From: Thermoplasmata archaeon
GTDB lineage: Archaea; Thermoplasmatota; Thermoplasmata; GCA-020350865
DNA: 64,000 nucleotides
Direction of reading: 5' to 3'
Assembly: GCA_020348445.1 (NCBI GenBank)
Contig: CP070751.1
Span: 692,421 to 756,420, forward strand
This document shows, in pieces, positions 17,863-26,635 of this stretch. The notes under the pieces are model-generated. The model had not been told where the DNA came from, ran no database searches, and saw only the letters and a list, made by a program, of their open reading frames with translations. Each line of letters begins with the position of its first letter. Within the stretch, counting starts at the first letter, position 1. The position numbers were made by a program, and so were the translations under genes.

Positions 17863-19023
17863 ATGGACAAGTTAAAATGTGTGGCTTTGGTTGTATCGCT
17901 TATCATGCTGAATATTGCATTAGCAGGCTGTTTTGAGGAAGAAGAAAAGAAAAAATCCATTGAAATTAAGATGGTAGGAAAGGGGCATAAGATTTACACT
18001 GGGGATTCCACCACGTACATTTTGCTAGTTACGAACAATCGCAATCAGAACGATACAGTCACACTCACTGTGGCTAGCCAGCCTACAGGATGGGTTGTGA
18101 CCCTGAACCAAACCGAGATCAACCTGTCAAAAAAGGGTTCAATGGGCATTTTTGTCATGATAAACGCCACTTCAGATGCTAAAATGGGTGATCATAAAAT
18201 CGAGGTCCATGCCACCTCCAAGTTGGATGGTAAAAAGTACTCGAAGTCATTTAAGGTAAAGGTGATCGGACCCAGTGACACAACGGCTCGTGTTGGGGAC
18301 AAGGTGGAAGTGGACTACATCGGGTATCTCACAAGTTACGAGATTTTCGATACATCCATCGAGGATATCGCAACAAATACCGCTATTAGAAAACAATTGG
18401 GCTACCCAACCCGGGGGGGTTACCAGCCCCTGAAAGTTTACGTAGGACCTGAGGATCCAGATCCGCAGGATCAATACACCAGTACAGTTGAGGGATTCTG
18501 GGAGGCTATCGAGGGTATGAGCGTGGGACAGTCACGTACGGTGATATTGCCTCCATCCAAAGCTTATGGTCAATACGAGAACGCAACATTGAACGTCACA
18601 GAGGACGTTTTCATTTTGGAAACCATGTCCTTTAGTGATTTTGACCTGAATTTCGGAGAGACCCCAAGGGAAGGTATGTTCTTAGAACATTACTTCTGGG
18701 GATGGAATGTCAGTATCGATTATGTGAACCAGACTGAAGATACCATTATAGTACGCAATGAACCGTACATAAACCAAATTGTGACCTCTTATGGATGGGA
18801 TTCTAAGGTAATATATAAGAATCAATCCGATAACGGTGGAAAAGGAAGCATTCATGTGGAGCATCACACCCAAAAAGGAGCAGAAGGAATCTATGAAAAT
18901 CACAGCGCCATCGTGAAAACAATTGAGGATGATCAAATCAAATTGGAGTACAACGTAAGCACCCACAATCTTGGTAATGAAATTCTAATATTTGACATCA
19001 CATTAATCGATATTCTCGATTAG
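17863..19023 (+). CDS. Lipoprotein FKBP-type peptidyl-prolyl cis-trans isomerase
   Basis: The 386-residue product begins with a lipoprotein signal peptide ending in the lipobox LAGC (Cys23), so it should be tethered to the outer face of the membrane. Residues ~35-130 form an NPCBM/NEW3-like Ig domain (SQPTGWVVTLNQ, KMGDHKIEVHATS). From ~140 the FKBP core follows: VGDKVEVDYIGYL, then IFDTS, EGFWEAIEGMSVGQSRTV and LPPSKAYG, which is the usual run of FKBP motifs. The core has a long insertion between IFDTS and the GMSVGQ segment. The ~130-residue C-terminal part resembles the extra domain of long archaeal FKBPs. Its likely role is to catalyse prolyl isomerisation during folding of exported proteins, fitting a genome rich in large Pro-containing surface repeats. 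That substrate link is inference. Confidence 0.88.
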   Translation: MDKLKCVALVVSLIMLNIALAGCFEEEEKKKSIEIKMVGKGHKIYTGDSTTYILLVTNNRNQNDTVTLTVASQPTGWVVTLNQTEINLSKKGSMGIFVMINATSDAKMGDHKIEVHATSKLDGKKYSKSFKVKVIGPSDTTARVGDKVEVDYIGYLTSYEIFDTSIEDIATNTAIRKQLGYPTRGGYQPLKVYVGPEDPDPQDQYTSTVEGFWEAIEGMSVGQSRTVILPPSKAYGQYENATLNVTEDVFILETMSFSDFDLNFGETPREGMFLEHYFWGWNVSIDYVNQTEDTIIVRNEPYINQIVTSYGWDSKVIYKNQSDNGGKGSIHVEHHTQKGAEGIYENHSAIVKTIEDDQIKLEYNVSTHNLGNEILIFDITLIDILD

Positions 19024-19141
19024 CTTTACTATCTTATCCTGCGCCAACACCCAGTTTTAAAGAGAAAACATATAGAAACTATCAAATATAATGAAGGGCT
19101 TAGGGACAGAACACCAAATTTCCAGTAACTTTCGAGAACCT

Positions 19142-19146
19142 GAGGT
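19142..19146 (+). promoter_or_regulatory. Ribosome-binding site deciding the rps19e start
   Basis: GAGGT sits directly against a first ATG (19147) but 6 nt before a second in-frame ATG (19153). Normal spacing favours 19153, which also gives the family's usual N-terminus MVNVYDVP. Confidence 0.6.
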
Positions 19147-19152
19147 ATGAGA

Positions 19153-19605
19153 ATGGTGAACGTTTATGATGTTCCCGCAGAGCAACTTGTAGGGAAGCTT
19201 GCTGAAAAGCTGAAAAGCGAAGGTAAGATCAAATCTCCTGAGTGGGCAGGTTATGTTAAGACAGGAGTGCATAGGGAAAAGGCCCCTAGCCAGGATGACT
19301 GGTGGTATCATAGGATCGCTGCTGTTCTTCGGAAAGTCTATGTAAAAGGCCCTATAGGTGTATCAAGACTGAGCTCGGAATTCGGTGGAAAGGTGGATCG
19401 CGGCTCAAAACCTTATAAAGCAAGAAAGGGAAGCAGGTCCATAACAAGAGCGGCTTTAAAACAGCTTGAAGAACAGGGGTATGTGGTGAATGAAAAGGGG
19501 AGAGGGAGGATGATATCTCCTATTGGCAGATCGCTTTTGGATAATGTTTCATATGAACTTTACAAAGAGCTGGCTAAGGATAATGTGGAACTCGCCAAAT
19601 ATTGA
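19153..19605 (+). CDS. rps19e: 30S ribosomal protein S19e
   Basis: This 150-residue protein matches the archaeal/eukaryal S19e family over its full length: VYDVPAEQLVGKLAEKL at the N-terminus, the WAGYVKTGVHRE and DDWWYHRIAAVLRKVY signatures, GPIGVSRLSSEFGG, and the basic GSRSITRAALKQLEEQGYV winged-helix end. It is needed for small-subunit maturation in archaea and eukaryotes. It heads an operon of translation genes (pdcd5, rpl39e, rpl31e, eif6) with gaps of 8-31 nt. The start at 19153 rather than 19147 is based on ribosome-binding-site spacing. A possible TATA element lies near 19050-19080. Confidence 0.96.
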   Translation: MVNVYDVPAEQLVGKLAEKLKSEGKIKSPEWAGYVKTGVHREKAPSQDDWWYHRIAAVLRKVYVKGPIGVSRLSSEFGGKVDRGSKPYKARKGSRSITRAALKQLEEQGYVVNEKGRGRMISPIGRSLLDNVSYELYKELAKDNVELAKY

Positions 19606-19622
19606 CGTGGTATGTGATTACA

Positions 19623-19955
19623 ATGGAAGAAGACGAGGAATTGGAGGCCATAAGAAAAAAGAAGGTTGAGGAACTCCAATTTCAAGCCCAACAGCAAGAG
19701 GTACTTGAAGAACAACAACGTCTTATCGAAGCTGAAAGGCAGAATATCATGCGGCAGATTCTCACACCACAGGCGAGGGAGAGGCTGGGTAGACTGAAGA
19801 CGGCACGTCCCGAATTGGTCCAAAATATCGAGGATCAACTCATAGCACTGGCAAGAGCAGGTCGGGTGGCGGGTCAAATCAATGACGAGGAACTTCGTAA
19901 GCTACTTTCCAGACTCATGCCAAAAAAGAGGGAGATAAGAATCGAAAGGAGATGA
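19623..19955 (+). CDS. DNA-binding PDCD5/TFAR19 family protein
   Basis: The 110-residue product has the family layout: a charged N-terminal helix ([15 protein letters not shown]), a Gln/Glu-rich helix, then [19 protein letters not shown], the core signature, and the basic tail. Archaeal members are small helical proteins that bind nucleic acid in vitro and are regularly found next to rps19e and rpl39e, as here. ATG 19623 is chosen because the upstream TTG (19602) would overlap the S19e stop and add seven residues absent from relatives. The gap to rpl39e is 8 nt. Confidence 0.92.
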   Translation: MEEDEELEAIRKKKVEELQFQAQQQEVLEEQQRLIEAERQNIMRQILTPQARERLGRLKTARPELVQNIEDQLIALARAGRVAGQINDEELRKLLSRLMPKKREIRIERR

Positions 19956-19963
19956 GGTTACAT

Positions 19964-20119
19964 ATGGCAAAAAATAAACCGTATGGTAAGAAGCTGAGGC
20001 TTATTGCGGCCACAAAAAGAAATCGAAGGGTGCCCACGTGGGTGATGATGCGGACAAATAGAAAATTTGCAAGGCATCCAAAGCGTCATTCCTGGCGAAA
20101 CTCAAAGCTGAAAAGATGA
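19964..20119 (+). CDS. rpl39e: 50S ribosomal protein L39e
   Basis: This 51-residue, very basic protein begins [13 protein letters not shown] and contains [17 protein letters not shown] and the [14 protein letters not shown] end. Length and sequence are those of L39e, which lines the wall of the ribosome exit tunnel. GAGGT lies 5 nt before the ATG. It sits between pdcd5 and rpl31e, the conserved archaeal arrangement. Confidence 0.97.
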   Translation: MAKNKPYGKKLRLIAATKRNRRVPTWVMMRTNRKFARHPKRHSWRNSKLKR

Positions 20120-20135
20120 GCATAGGGTGAAAACA

Positions 20136-20408
20136 ATGCCAGAGGAAGAAGAGGAAGAGCACATATTCACGATATCCCTATCCAAATGCAAGAACCTGCC
20201 CAGAACCAAGCGAGCAAGGATCGCCATCAAGACCATAAAAACCTATATCGGATCCCATATGAAGGTCCCAATAAATGATGTGTGGGTCGATGCCAGCGTA
20301 AACAACTGTATCTGGGCAAGGGGGATAAAAAAACCCCCATCAAAAATCCGTGTTAAGGCCATAAAATTCGAGGATGGATTGGTCGAGGTGTCTACCCTCG
20401 AGGAATGA
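20136..20408 (+). CDS. rpl31e: 50S ribosomal protein L31e
   Basis: The 90-residue product has the L31e features: a short acidic N-terminus, IFTISLSKCKNLPRTKRA, AIKTIKTYIGSHMKV, and VWVDASVNNCIWARGIKKPP, followed by the strand near the C-terminus. L31e sits near the exit tunnel on the large subunit. ATG 20136 follows AGGGTGA by 5 nt. An in-frame GTG at 20127 lies inside that site and is not a credible start. The gap to eif6 is 31 nt. Confidence 0.96.
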   Translation: MPEEEEEEHIFTISLSKCKNLPRTKRARIAIKTIKTYIGSHMKVPINDVWVDASVNNCIWARGIKKPPSKIRVKAIKFEDGLVEVSTLEE

Positions 20409-20439
20409 TTCTTTAAATTTTCAAAAAGGTAGGGTGCTT

Positions 20440-21096
20440 TTGCTTAAGAAACTTGATATCAATGGAAATCCCTATATTGGTGTATACTGCCATGCCAACG
20501 AAGAATTCGCCCTAGTACCCCATGTTTTTTCCAAGAAGATGATATCCCAGGTTGAGGAATGTTTGGATGTGGAGGTTTTTAAGACCACCTGTGCAAACTC
20601 CTCGATTATCGGGGTTCTTATGACCTCCAATTCACACGGTATGGTGGTGACGAATTTTGCTGAGGAAAAGGAACTTGAGGCTATAAAAGACAGGCTCAAC
20701 ATTCTTTACATTCCAGATATTCTCAATGCAGTTGGTAACAATATACTGGTTAATGATAAATTTGCCATGGTCCACCCCGATATCAAAAAAGGAACCTTGG
20801 AAAGAATTCAAGACACTCTGGATGTAGAAGTCATCCCAGGAAAGATCGCTGGGCAAAAAACCGTTGGCGCGCAAGGAGTTGTAACAAATCGCGGACTGTT
20901 GTGCCACCCGCATACTACAAAGAAAGAACTTGAGCTTTTGAAAAAAAGATTTGGAGTGAATGCGGATATAGGGACCGCAAACTACGGTACCCCTCTCGTC
21001 GGAGCCTGTATGATCGCCAATTCAAAAGGAGCCGTGGTTGGATCCACAACAACACCTATTGAGCTTGGGAGAATCGAAGAAGCTCTTGAATTGTAG
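20440..21096 (+). CDS. eif6: Translation initiation factor aIF6 (ribosome anti-association factor)
   Basis: aIF6 binds the large subunit and blocks premature joining with the small subunit. The 218-residue product shows the pseudo-fivefold repeats typical of the family, for example NPYIGVYCHANEEFALVP, SNSHGMVVTNFAE, NDKFAMVHPDI, TNRGLLCHPHTTKKEL and NSKGAVVGSTTTPIELGRIE. The start is a TTG at 20440, 5-6 nt after GGTAGGG, giving a product of normal length that begins LKKLDINGNPYIG. Longer in-frame readings back to 20374 would overlap rpl31e. It is the last gene of the ribosomal operon and converges on the MBL hydrolase 12 nt later. Confidence 0.95.
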   Translation: MLKKLDINGNPYIGVYCHANEEFALVPHVFSKKMISQVEECLDVEVFKTTCANSSIIGVLMTSNSHGMVVTNFAEEKELEAIKDRLNILYIPDILNAVGNNILVNDKFAMVHPDIKKGTLERIQDTLDVEVIPGKIAGQKTVGAQGVVTNRGLLCHPHTTKKELELLKKRFGVNADIGTANYGTPLVGACMIANSKGAVVGSTTTPIELGRIEEALEL

Positions 21097-21108
21097 GGGT
21101 AAATATCT

Positions 21109-21747
21109 TCACAATGTAAATACCCAGATCTCCAGCTCTTCTGGTAGGTCCTCTTTTTCGAAGTCCATCTCGTTTCCCACTCTTATCACCCTATTTTCGT
21201 TTATATCTTGTAGAAAAGGCTCCACAGGTTTTATGGAAAGCGAAAGTCCTCCCACCCTATAATGCATTGGAATCGCTACATTTGGCGAAAGGGCCGAAAC
21301 GACCTTCCACGCCTCTTTTGGTCCGATTGTAAAAACATTTCCCACAGGAACGAATACAATATCGATTTTACCGAGCTTCCTAATAACTTCTTCATCCAAA
21401 AGATGTCCCAAATCACCGAGGTGGCATAGATTAATGCCATCTACAACGAATTTAAAAAGCAGGTTTTCACCGCGTTTATTTCCTTTGGAATCGTCGTGAT
21501 AGACCTTGATGCTTTTTATTGAAACACCATTTTTCGTTGTGTCCATTTCCTTATTTAAAATATTTGTTTTGCGCCCTTCTACTGCTTTAGGATGGTTATG
21601 ATCAAAATGATTGTGGCTGATTAATACTATATCTGCTTTCGTGTGTGGTGGTTTAATACCAATGGATTTTCCATCATGTGGATCTGTTACTATCGTCACA
21701 CCGTCGCCTATTTCAAAACATGCATGACCGTGCCACCGAATTTTTAT
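21109..21747 (-). CDS. MBL-fold metal-dependent hydrolase, apparently starting at AUA
   Basis: The product is a small metallo-beta-lactamase-fold hydrolase of the UPF0173/YtkL-like type. It has the metal motif SHNHFDHNHPKAV, CHLGDLGH and the later PMHYRVG histidine. The canonical N-terminus IKIRWHGHACFEIGDG is encoded in frame upstream of the first GTG (21699), but no ATG, GTG or TTG precedes it before the frame closes. The best start is the ATA at 21747-21745, 4 nt after a GGGGGGAG run, giving 212 residues. A TATA box at about 21787-21798 on this strand fits a leader ending here. Using GTG 21699 would remove the first core strand and the conserved GHACF motif. The substrate is unknown. Confidence 0.8.
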   Translation of the reverse strand: MKIRWHGHACFEIGDGVTIVTDPHDGKSIGIKPPHTKADIVLISHNHFDHNHPKAVEGRKTNILNKEMDTTKNGVSIKSIKVYHDDSKGNKRGENLLFKFVVDGINLCHLGDLGHLLDEEVIRKLGKIDIVFVPVGNVFTIGPKEAWKVVSALSPNVAIPMHYRVGGLSLSIKPVEPFLQDINENRVIRVGNEMDFEKEDLPEELEIWVFTL

Positions 21748-21784
21748 AGGGCTCCCCCCGATTATTTCATGTAACGTTTTATTG

Positions 21785-21798
21785 GTATATAATTTCTG
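21785..21798 (-). promoter_or_regulatory. TATA box of the MBL-hydrolase gene
   Basis: On the minus strand AAATTATATACC lies about 40-50 nt before the proposed AUA start. It predicts a start near 21765 and a leader containing the GGGGGGAG site, which supports the long version of the protein. Confidence 0.5.
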
Positions 21799-21968
21799 CG
21801 ATGATAGTCATACAATTTTTTAATATCATTGTCATGATAGTATACGGGATTTTTTTGATATTTTTATGATATATTTTGGAGAATAGTAAAGCGAGCTTTT
21901 TTTCTGTTTTGATGTTAAAATATAGAAAATTCCCCAAAATTATTTGAAACATTCAGAACAAAACCTAT

Positions 21969-21982
21969 ATGTTTATATACCA
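21969..21982 (+). promoter_or_regulatory. TATA-like element upstream of the DUF835 surface protein
   Basis: GTTTATATACC is a good archaeal TATA match, but it lies ~165 nt from ATG 22145 and so implies a long leader. A weaker CTTAAATAG at 22125-22133 is too close to the start codon to serve an ATG at 22145. Confidence 0.35.
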
Positions 21983-22144
21983 CAAGATACCTAAAACGTA
22001 TGAGATACTAAATCGAATTTGACGCTATTCGTCGTTTAATCCCGAAAAAATCGAGAAAAAAGAAAATAACGGACCAAATATTGGTATGCATTTCAAGGGG
22101 ATTGGGCGGTTTTACATAAAGCCGCTTAAATAGAGGCGAAAGAG

Positions 22145-25132
22145 ATGAAGAAAAAGGAACGTATGAGAGGCAATCATCCTATTCTCAGCAAGAGCTGTAG
22201 TTACTCTCACATTCCTTTACCTTGCTTATCAATAAGTAAACCGAAAATAAAACGTGTGGTTGCTTTATTGGTATTTTATATATTAATCTTCCCAGCTATA
22301 TTTCAATTTCAAACATTTGTGAGGGCTGATATTGAACCAACTATCACTGCCTCTGAAATTGATCCTGGGGAATTAACTGCTACATGGACCTTTGATTATC
22401 CAGATGCTTTCAATACAACAGAAACAGTCATTGCAAACAGTGAGGCAGTTTTAAAAACCTACGATTACCAATGGAATCAAAGCACTCAAAACGATTTTAC
22501 CCAAGGTGATTTGGATAATATTGTCGTCACCCAGAAACCTTTTGTAAAGCGTGTATATTCAGATGACTTCGAGTCCGGAAGTTGGGGTTGGGTGCACGGT
22601 ATATTGGATACAGGAAAGGACCATTGGGAGCTCGGTCATGTATCATATATACCTGGATTCATCGGCCCAAGGGATTCGGGCAGCTTTGTGTGGGGTACTA
22701 AATTGGACGGTAAATACGATGATGACACAGGTGTTCCCAGTGATTGTTTTTTACAATCCCCTTCCATTGACTTAAGCGATTCTGAAGAAACTAAGATGAC
22801 GTTTTGGCATTACTATGATTTTGAGAATGAAACTGTTTGGAATGATGGGGGTAGAGTCGAGATATCTGTGGATAATGGTGTGTCCTGGATACCCAAATTT
22901 CCCTTTGGAGGGGGATACCCGGATATTATAGTAAGTGAAGACAATCGCCTTCATGGGGAATGGTGTTTTGTTGGAAACAGCACAGCCTGGATCCAGGAGA
23001 CTTTTGATTTATCTTCATATGATGGAAAAGAGAGTCTAAAGATCAGGTTCCATTTTGCAACAGATGGTGTCATTTCTGCATATGGCTGGTACATTGATGA
23101 AATTGAAATCACCAGCACCACATATGGTGATGGAGAGTTAGAGCTTACTCCAAGGAGTGTGGAGATTGGTGTCGAGTCAGCGAACAGCATCCAGCGACCG
23201 CCGTTTGAAACAGTGATCGACATAAACAATCCTGCCAATGTGGATGGTGTACTGACTGAATGGTGGGTTCATATAACAAGTACCACTTTGAATGCAAAAG
23301 GTAAAATGAAGATATTTAGACCAAAAGGAGACAAGATTGTATTTGTAAATGAAACAGGATTTGTTGATATCTCTGTTGGAAGAAATGAATTTACATGTTA
23401 CATCGAAATCAGGGCTGGCGATTACATTGGTTGGTATGGAGAAGATGCATCGATATATGCAAAATCCGAGGGAGTGGCATATTCCATGCCGCAAGATATA
23501 TCCCAAAATCATTCAATGTCCAACTGGACCAAGACCACCTTAACTAATACATATTCAATAGGTGCAAGGGGCGCATCAAGGTTTCCTGTTGGCACTATAA
23601 TATCTCAGCCTTTTGATGCTGAGTCACCTGCCATGTGGGAGGAAATCAGGTGGAGTGAGACCTTACCTGTGGATGAGGTGGATATCTTTATCCAAACAAG
23701 ATCTGGGAATTCCTCTGATCCAGATGACGGCACCTGGAACCCATGGTCATCCCAACTTTCAAATCCCAACAGTTCGTCCATAAGGTCGTCAGATGCCCAG
23801 TACATACAATTTAAAGCTACCCTCAGCACAACAAAACAACCCTTCACCCCGACACTTTCCAGTGTCTCTGTTCTTTATGGTAAGTATTCAACCTACGGAG
23901 ATATAGAAACAAGCGATTTTGTCCCAGAGTTTGTGGTTCAATGGCAGGATTTCACTGTGGATGAAAGCCACAATGAGTTGATACAGGAAATTGATTATTT
24001 TTATTCCATTGATTCAGGGGAAAATTGGGATTCAGTTCCCGATGATGGTGATTTACGCTTCGTGAGTGTCCTTGAGGGAAAAATCCGTTTTAAAATGAAC
24101 CTCTCCACAGGTGATACAACATTATCACCGATAATCAGGGAGATGGGCATTTCATACACATCCAACAGGCCAGATATGGGATTGTATATAGCGTCTGATA
24201 AGGAGACTGCCAAACCCGGTGATATGGTATCGTTTTCAATTTTCTATGAAAATATGGGTGAGAGCAATGCCCAGGGAGTGAGCATAGCCCTGGAACTGGA
24301 CGACAACCTGACCTATAGAGGTGATAACAGCATTGTTCAACCCACTGTAGAAGAGGGCAATGTGATAAGATGGGACTTTTTATCCTTGGAACCTCCTCTA
24401 AACAGAACACTTTTGGTGGATACCAAGGTTAAAGACGATATTAACAAAGAAACAGTCATCGTGGTCAGGGCGGTTTTAAATTACTCTGACATAGGCGGAA
24501 ATCAATATGATAAAGTGTTTTCCAATGTCATAGTTATAAATATAAAAATAAGTCAGGCCTGGTATTCTGATTATCTGTATGTGAGTGCCGTTATAATAGT
24601 GATACTGATTGCTGCCATGATTTTGGTATTCCGCAGGTACAAATCCCTGAGGGATAGTGAGATAAAGATCAATTACAAGGATGTGGGTAATGGGATAGGA
24701 TATTTGGTCATGGAGGAGAATCCAACTATAAGCTACGGTATTTTCTCTGATCTCATTGATGAAGGGCATTCCGGATTGTGTATAACCAGGACTTTTCCCC
24801 AAAGGGTAAAAGCCAGCTATTACTTTGAAGGGGTCTCGATTCTATGGCTGAGCAGATCTAGGGATAAAAACAGCATTCTGCCCACTAACCTCGGTGGGGT
24901 TCTTAACTATGTCAAGGACTTCATGGAAGAGAATGAAAATCCTGTAATTCTGTTGGATGGATTGGAATATCTCATGGTGCATAACGACTTTCAAAGGGTG
25001 CTCAAATTGGTACATGGTCTAAACGAACTTGTAGCCATATATGATGCAAAGTTACTGATGCCCTTAAATCCCCTTACAATGGATGTGGACAAGGTGGCTC
25101 TCTTTAAAAGGGATTCGAAGATATTGGGTTGA
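22145..25132 (+). CDS. Membrane-anchored surface protein with cytoplasmic DUF835 domain
   Basis: The 995-residue protein starts with a basic region and a signal helix (about 38-60). After a Q-S-T-Q-N-D-F-T-Q-G-D-L-D-N module related to the N-terminus of the 2058 giant comes a jelly-roll/MAM-like domain (about 135-325, with FESGSWGWVHG and GWYIDEIEI) similar to those in immune-inhibitor-A-type peptidases. A second module shared with the 2058 giant (IISQPFDAESPAMWEEIRW, about 480-580) and a DUF11/CARDB-like domain (about 680-790) follow. A transmembrane helix at about 807-830 leads to a DUF835 domain (about 835-993: GIGYLVMEENP, NPVILLDGLEYL). DUF835 is found mainly in archaea, often with sensory proteins, so a surface-to-cytoplasm signalling role is plausible but unproven. 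ATG 22145 and an in-frame ATG at 22163 are both possible. Confidence 0.82.
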   Translation: MKKKERMRGNHPILSKSCSYSHIPLPCLSISKPKIKRVVALLVFYILIFPAIFQFQTFVRADIEPTITASEIDPGELTATWTFDYPDAFNTTETVIANSEAVLKTYDYQWNQSTQNDFTQGDLDNIVVTQKPFVKRVYSDDFESGSWGWVHGILDTGKDHWELGHVSYIPGFIGPRDSGSFVWGTKLDGKYDDDTGVPSDCFLQSPSIDLSDSEETKMTFWHYYDFENETVWNDGGRVEISVDNGVSWIPKFPFGGGYPDIIVSEDNRLHGEWCFVGNSTAWIQETFDLSSYDGKESLKIRFHFATDGVISAYGWYIDEIEITSTTYGDGELELTPRSVEIGVESANSIQRPPFETVIDINNPANVDGVLTEWWVHITSTTLNAKGKMKIFRPKGDKIVFVNETGFVDISVGRNEFTCYIEIRAGDYIGWYGEDASIYAKSEGVAYSMPQDISQNHSMSNWTKTTLTNTYSIGARGASRFPVGTIISQPFDAESPAMWEEIRWSETLPVDEVDIFIQTRSGNSSDPDDGTWNPWSSQLSNPNSSSIRSSDAQYIQFKATLSTTKQPFTPTLSSVSVLYGKYSTYGDIETSDFVPEFVVQWQDFTVDESHNELIQEIDYFYSIDSGENWDSVPDDGDLRFVSVLEGKIRFKMNLSTGDTTLSPIIREMGISYTSNRPDMGLYIASDKETAKPGDMVSFSIFYENMGESNAQGVSIALELDDNLTYRGDNSIVQPTVEEGNVIRWDFLSLEPPLNRTLLVDTKVKDDINKETVIVVRAVLNYSDIGGNQYDKVFSNVIVINIKISQAWYSDYLYVSAVIIVILIAAMILVFRRYKSLRDSEIKINYKDVGNGIGYLVMEENPTISYGIFSDLIDEGHSGLCITRTFPQRVKASYYFEGVSILWLSRSRDKNSILPTNLGGVLNYVKDFMEENENPVILLDGLEYLMVHNDFQRVLKLVHGLNELVAIYDAKLLMPLNPLTMDVDKVALFKRDSKILG

Positions 25133-25251
25133 GAAAGTCTTATGAAATGCATTTTAGAGATGGAGTTCTCGTGTATAAGACTTTATTGTGAGCCAAGTTT
25201 TTTTGTGGGTATGGGGAACCTTAAAATAACCCAAACTCTGTGTGGGAAAAC

Positions 25252-25872
25252 ATGGCCGATTTGAAGAGAGGAGTATTGATCACCATCGAGGGTATTGACG
25301 GTGTGGGCAAGACCACTCAGACCAAATTGCTTACCGAGTATCTGAGGGAAAAGGATTACCGGGTTGTGCAGCTTCGGGAGCCTACAGACGGTTTTTGGGG
25401 CAAGAAGATCAAGAACCTGACTAAACATGGCAGGACTGCTTCTCCAAAGGAAGAGTGCCAGTGGTTCCTAAATGACAGAAAGGAGGATGTAGAAAAAAAT
25501 ATCAATCCTGCATTATCCCAGGGAAAAATCGTGATCATGGACAGGTATTACTATTCCACAATTGCCTATCAGGGTGCATTGGGTCTTAACACAGAGAAAA
25601 TAAGGGAAGAAAACGAGAAGTTCGCGCCAAAACCCGATATGGTGATAATCCTGGATGCCCCTCCCAAGGTAGGATTGGATAGGATAACAGACAAAAGAAA
25701 AGAAGAATTGAACTATTTCGAGACACTTGAGTACCAGGAAAAGGTCAGAGCGCTTTTTTTGAGTATGAAAAATTATGACAATGTGAGGATATTGGATGGG
25801 AGCAAGAATGTGGAGGAGATTCAGGGGGATATCAGGAGGGTGGTGGAGGAGTTGATCAATATTATTGGATGA
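25252..25872 (+). CDS. tmk: Thymidylate kinase
   Basis: The enzyme phosphorylates dTMP to dTDP with ATP. The 206-residue product has the P-loop GIDGVGKTTQ near the N-terminus, the QLREPTDG motif of dTMP kinases, the DRYYYSTIAYQGA motif that binds the base and phosphates, and a C-terminal lid-type region with basic residues (RITDKRKEE). ATG 25252 is preferred. An upstream in-frame GTG (25240) overlaps the likely GTGGG ribosome-binding site. It stands alone between surface-protein genes. Close relatives act on other nucleoside monophosphates, but the REP and DRY motifs support dTMP. Confidence 0.9.
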   Translation: MADLKRGVLITIEGIDGVGKTTQTKLLTEYLREKDYRVVQLREPTDGFWGKKIKNLTKHGRTASPKEECQWFLNDRKEDVEKNINPALSQGKIVIMDRYYYSTIAYQGALGLNTEKIREENEKFAPKPDMVIILDAPPKVGLDRITDKRKEELNYFETLEYQEKVRALFLSMKNYDNVRILDGSKNVEEIQGDIRRVVEELINIIG

Positions 25873-25925
25873 TGGAAATTCAAATTTTTGATAAATCTCA
25901 TTTTAATTAAGCAACTTCTATGATA

Positions 25926-26528
25926 TCATTTCTTTTTAATTATTATAAGTACCAGGTAGACAAGAGGGACAGAAACAAATATGAAAATCGGCATATATTT
26001 GGATTGTGTATCGGGTTTAGGAAGTTCATATTGTAGGGTTTGAATAGATACAGATTTATTAATAATAGTTACAGTAATCTCACCACTCCATATTGAAATA
26101 GTGCCACTTGTAGCGCCCTTTTCCCATATTCCGTTCCAGTGAATAATGTATGACAAATTTGTGTTATTTTCTAAGTTACTTGAAATATGGATCCTTTGTA
26201 CAACTTTTTTTCTTTCTCCAGGCCCAATAAAAAAGTGGGAGTTACTGAATTCTGTTTCAGGTTCGCTTTGCACTGTAACTTCAAAGGTTAGAAATGTTTC
26301 ATTATTGTAAACTGTCCAATTAAATATTGCATCCTCCTTAGGTGAAACATACTTATGCACACTATCTACAACAACCTCCAGCTTTGGCTGCCTTATAATG
26401 TCTCCAATAACCAGAGGATTCAATATCAAGAAAACTATAAGAAGAATTATCACTCCTCTAAAACTATTGGATATTTGTTTTTTATTTACTACAAATTTGT
26501 TATGGGTATCCCCTCCAAGCGATTTCAT
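25926..26528 (-). CDS. Small secreted/membrane protein, tandem paralogue A
   Basis: The 200-residue protein has an N-terminal hydrophobic helix (about 24-43), a single beta-rich domain, and a C-terminal hydrophobic helix followed by lysines. The domain is clearly related to that of the next gene: shared motifs include VVDSxxKxVSPxEDAxFxWTxYNN, EFSxSxFxxxPGE and WxGxWxxGxxSGTI. The domain resembles the CARDB/NEW3-type Ig fold seen in archaeal exported proteins. Unlike the paralogue it lacks a PGF motif before its C-terminal helix, so it is probably anchored as an ordinary membrane protein. Function is unknown. Confidence 0.7.
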   Translation of the reverse strand: MKSLGGDTHNKFVVNKKQISNSFRGVIILLIVFLILNPLVIGDIIRQPKLEVVVDSVHKYVSPKEDAIFNWTVYNNETFLTFEVTVQSEPETEFSNSHFFIGPGERKKVVQRIHISSNLENNTNLSYIIHWNGIWEKGATSGTISIWSGEITVTIINKSVSIQTLQYELPKPDTQSKYMPIFIFVSVPLVYLVLIIIKKK

Positions 26529-26635
26529 TTAATCACAAGGATACTATGTCTTAGGACTCAGATAAATAGTTTGGAGTGACATTTTGACAGTCAAAAATAT
26601 AGACCAAAAATGCTTTAAGAATCAATATATTTATT

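Larger units (their letters stand above)
21748..22144. other. AT-rich divergent intergenic region
   Basis: About 400 bp separate the divergent MBL-hydrolase and DUF835 genes. I see TATA-like elements for both directions and several T/A runs around 21860-21960, but no ORF of note, no tRNA and no repeat array. Confidence 0.6.
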
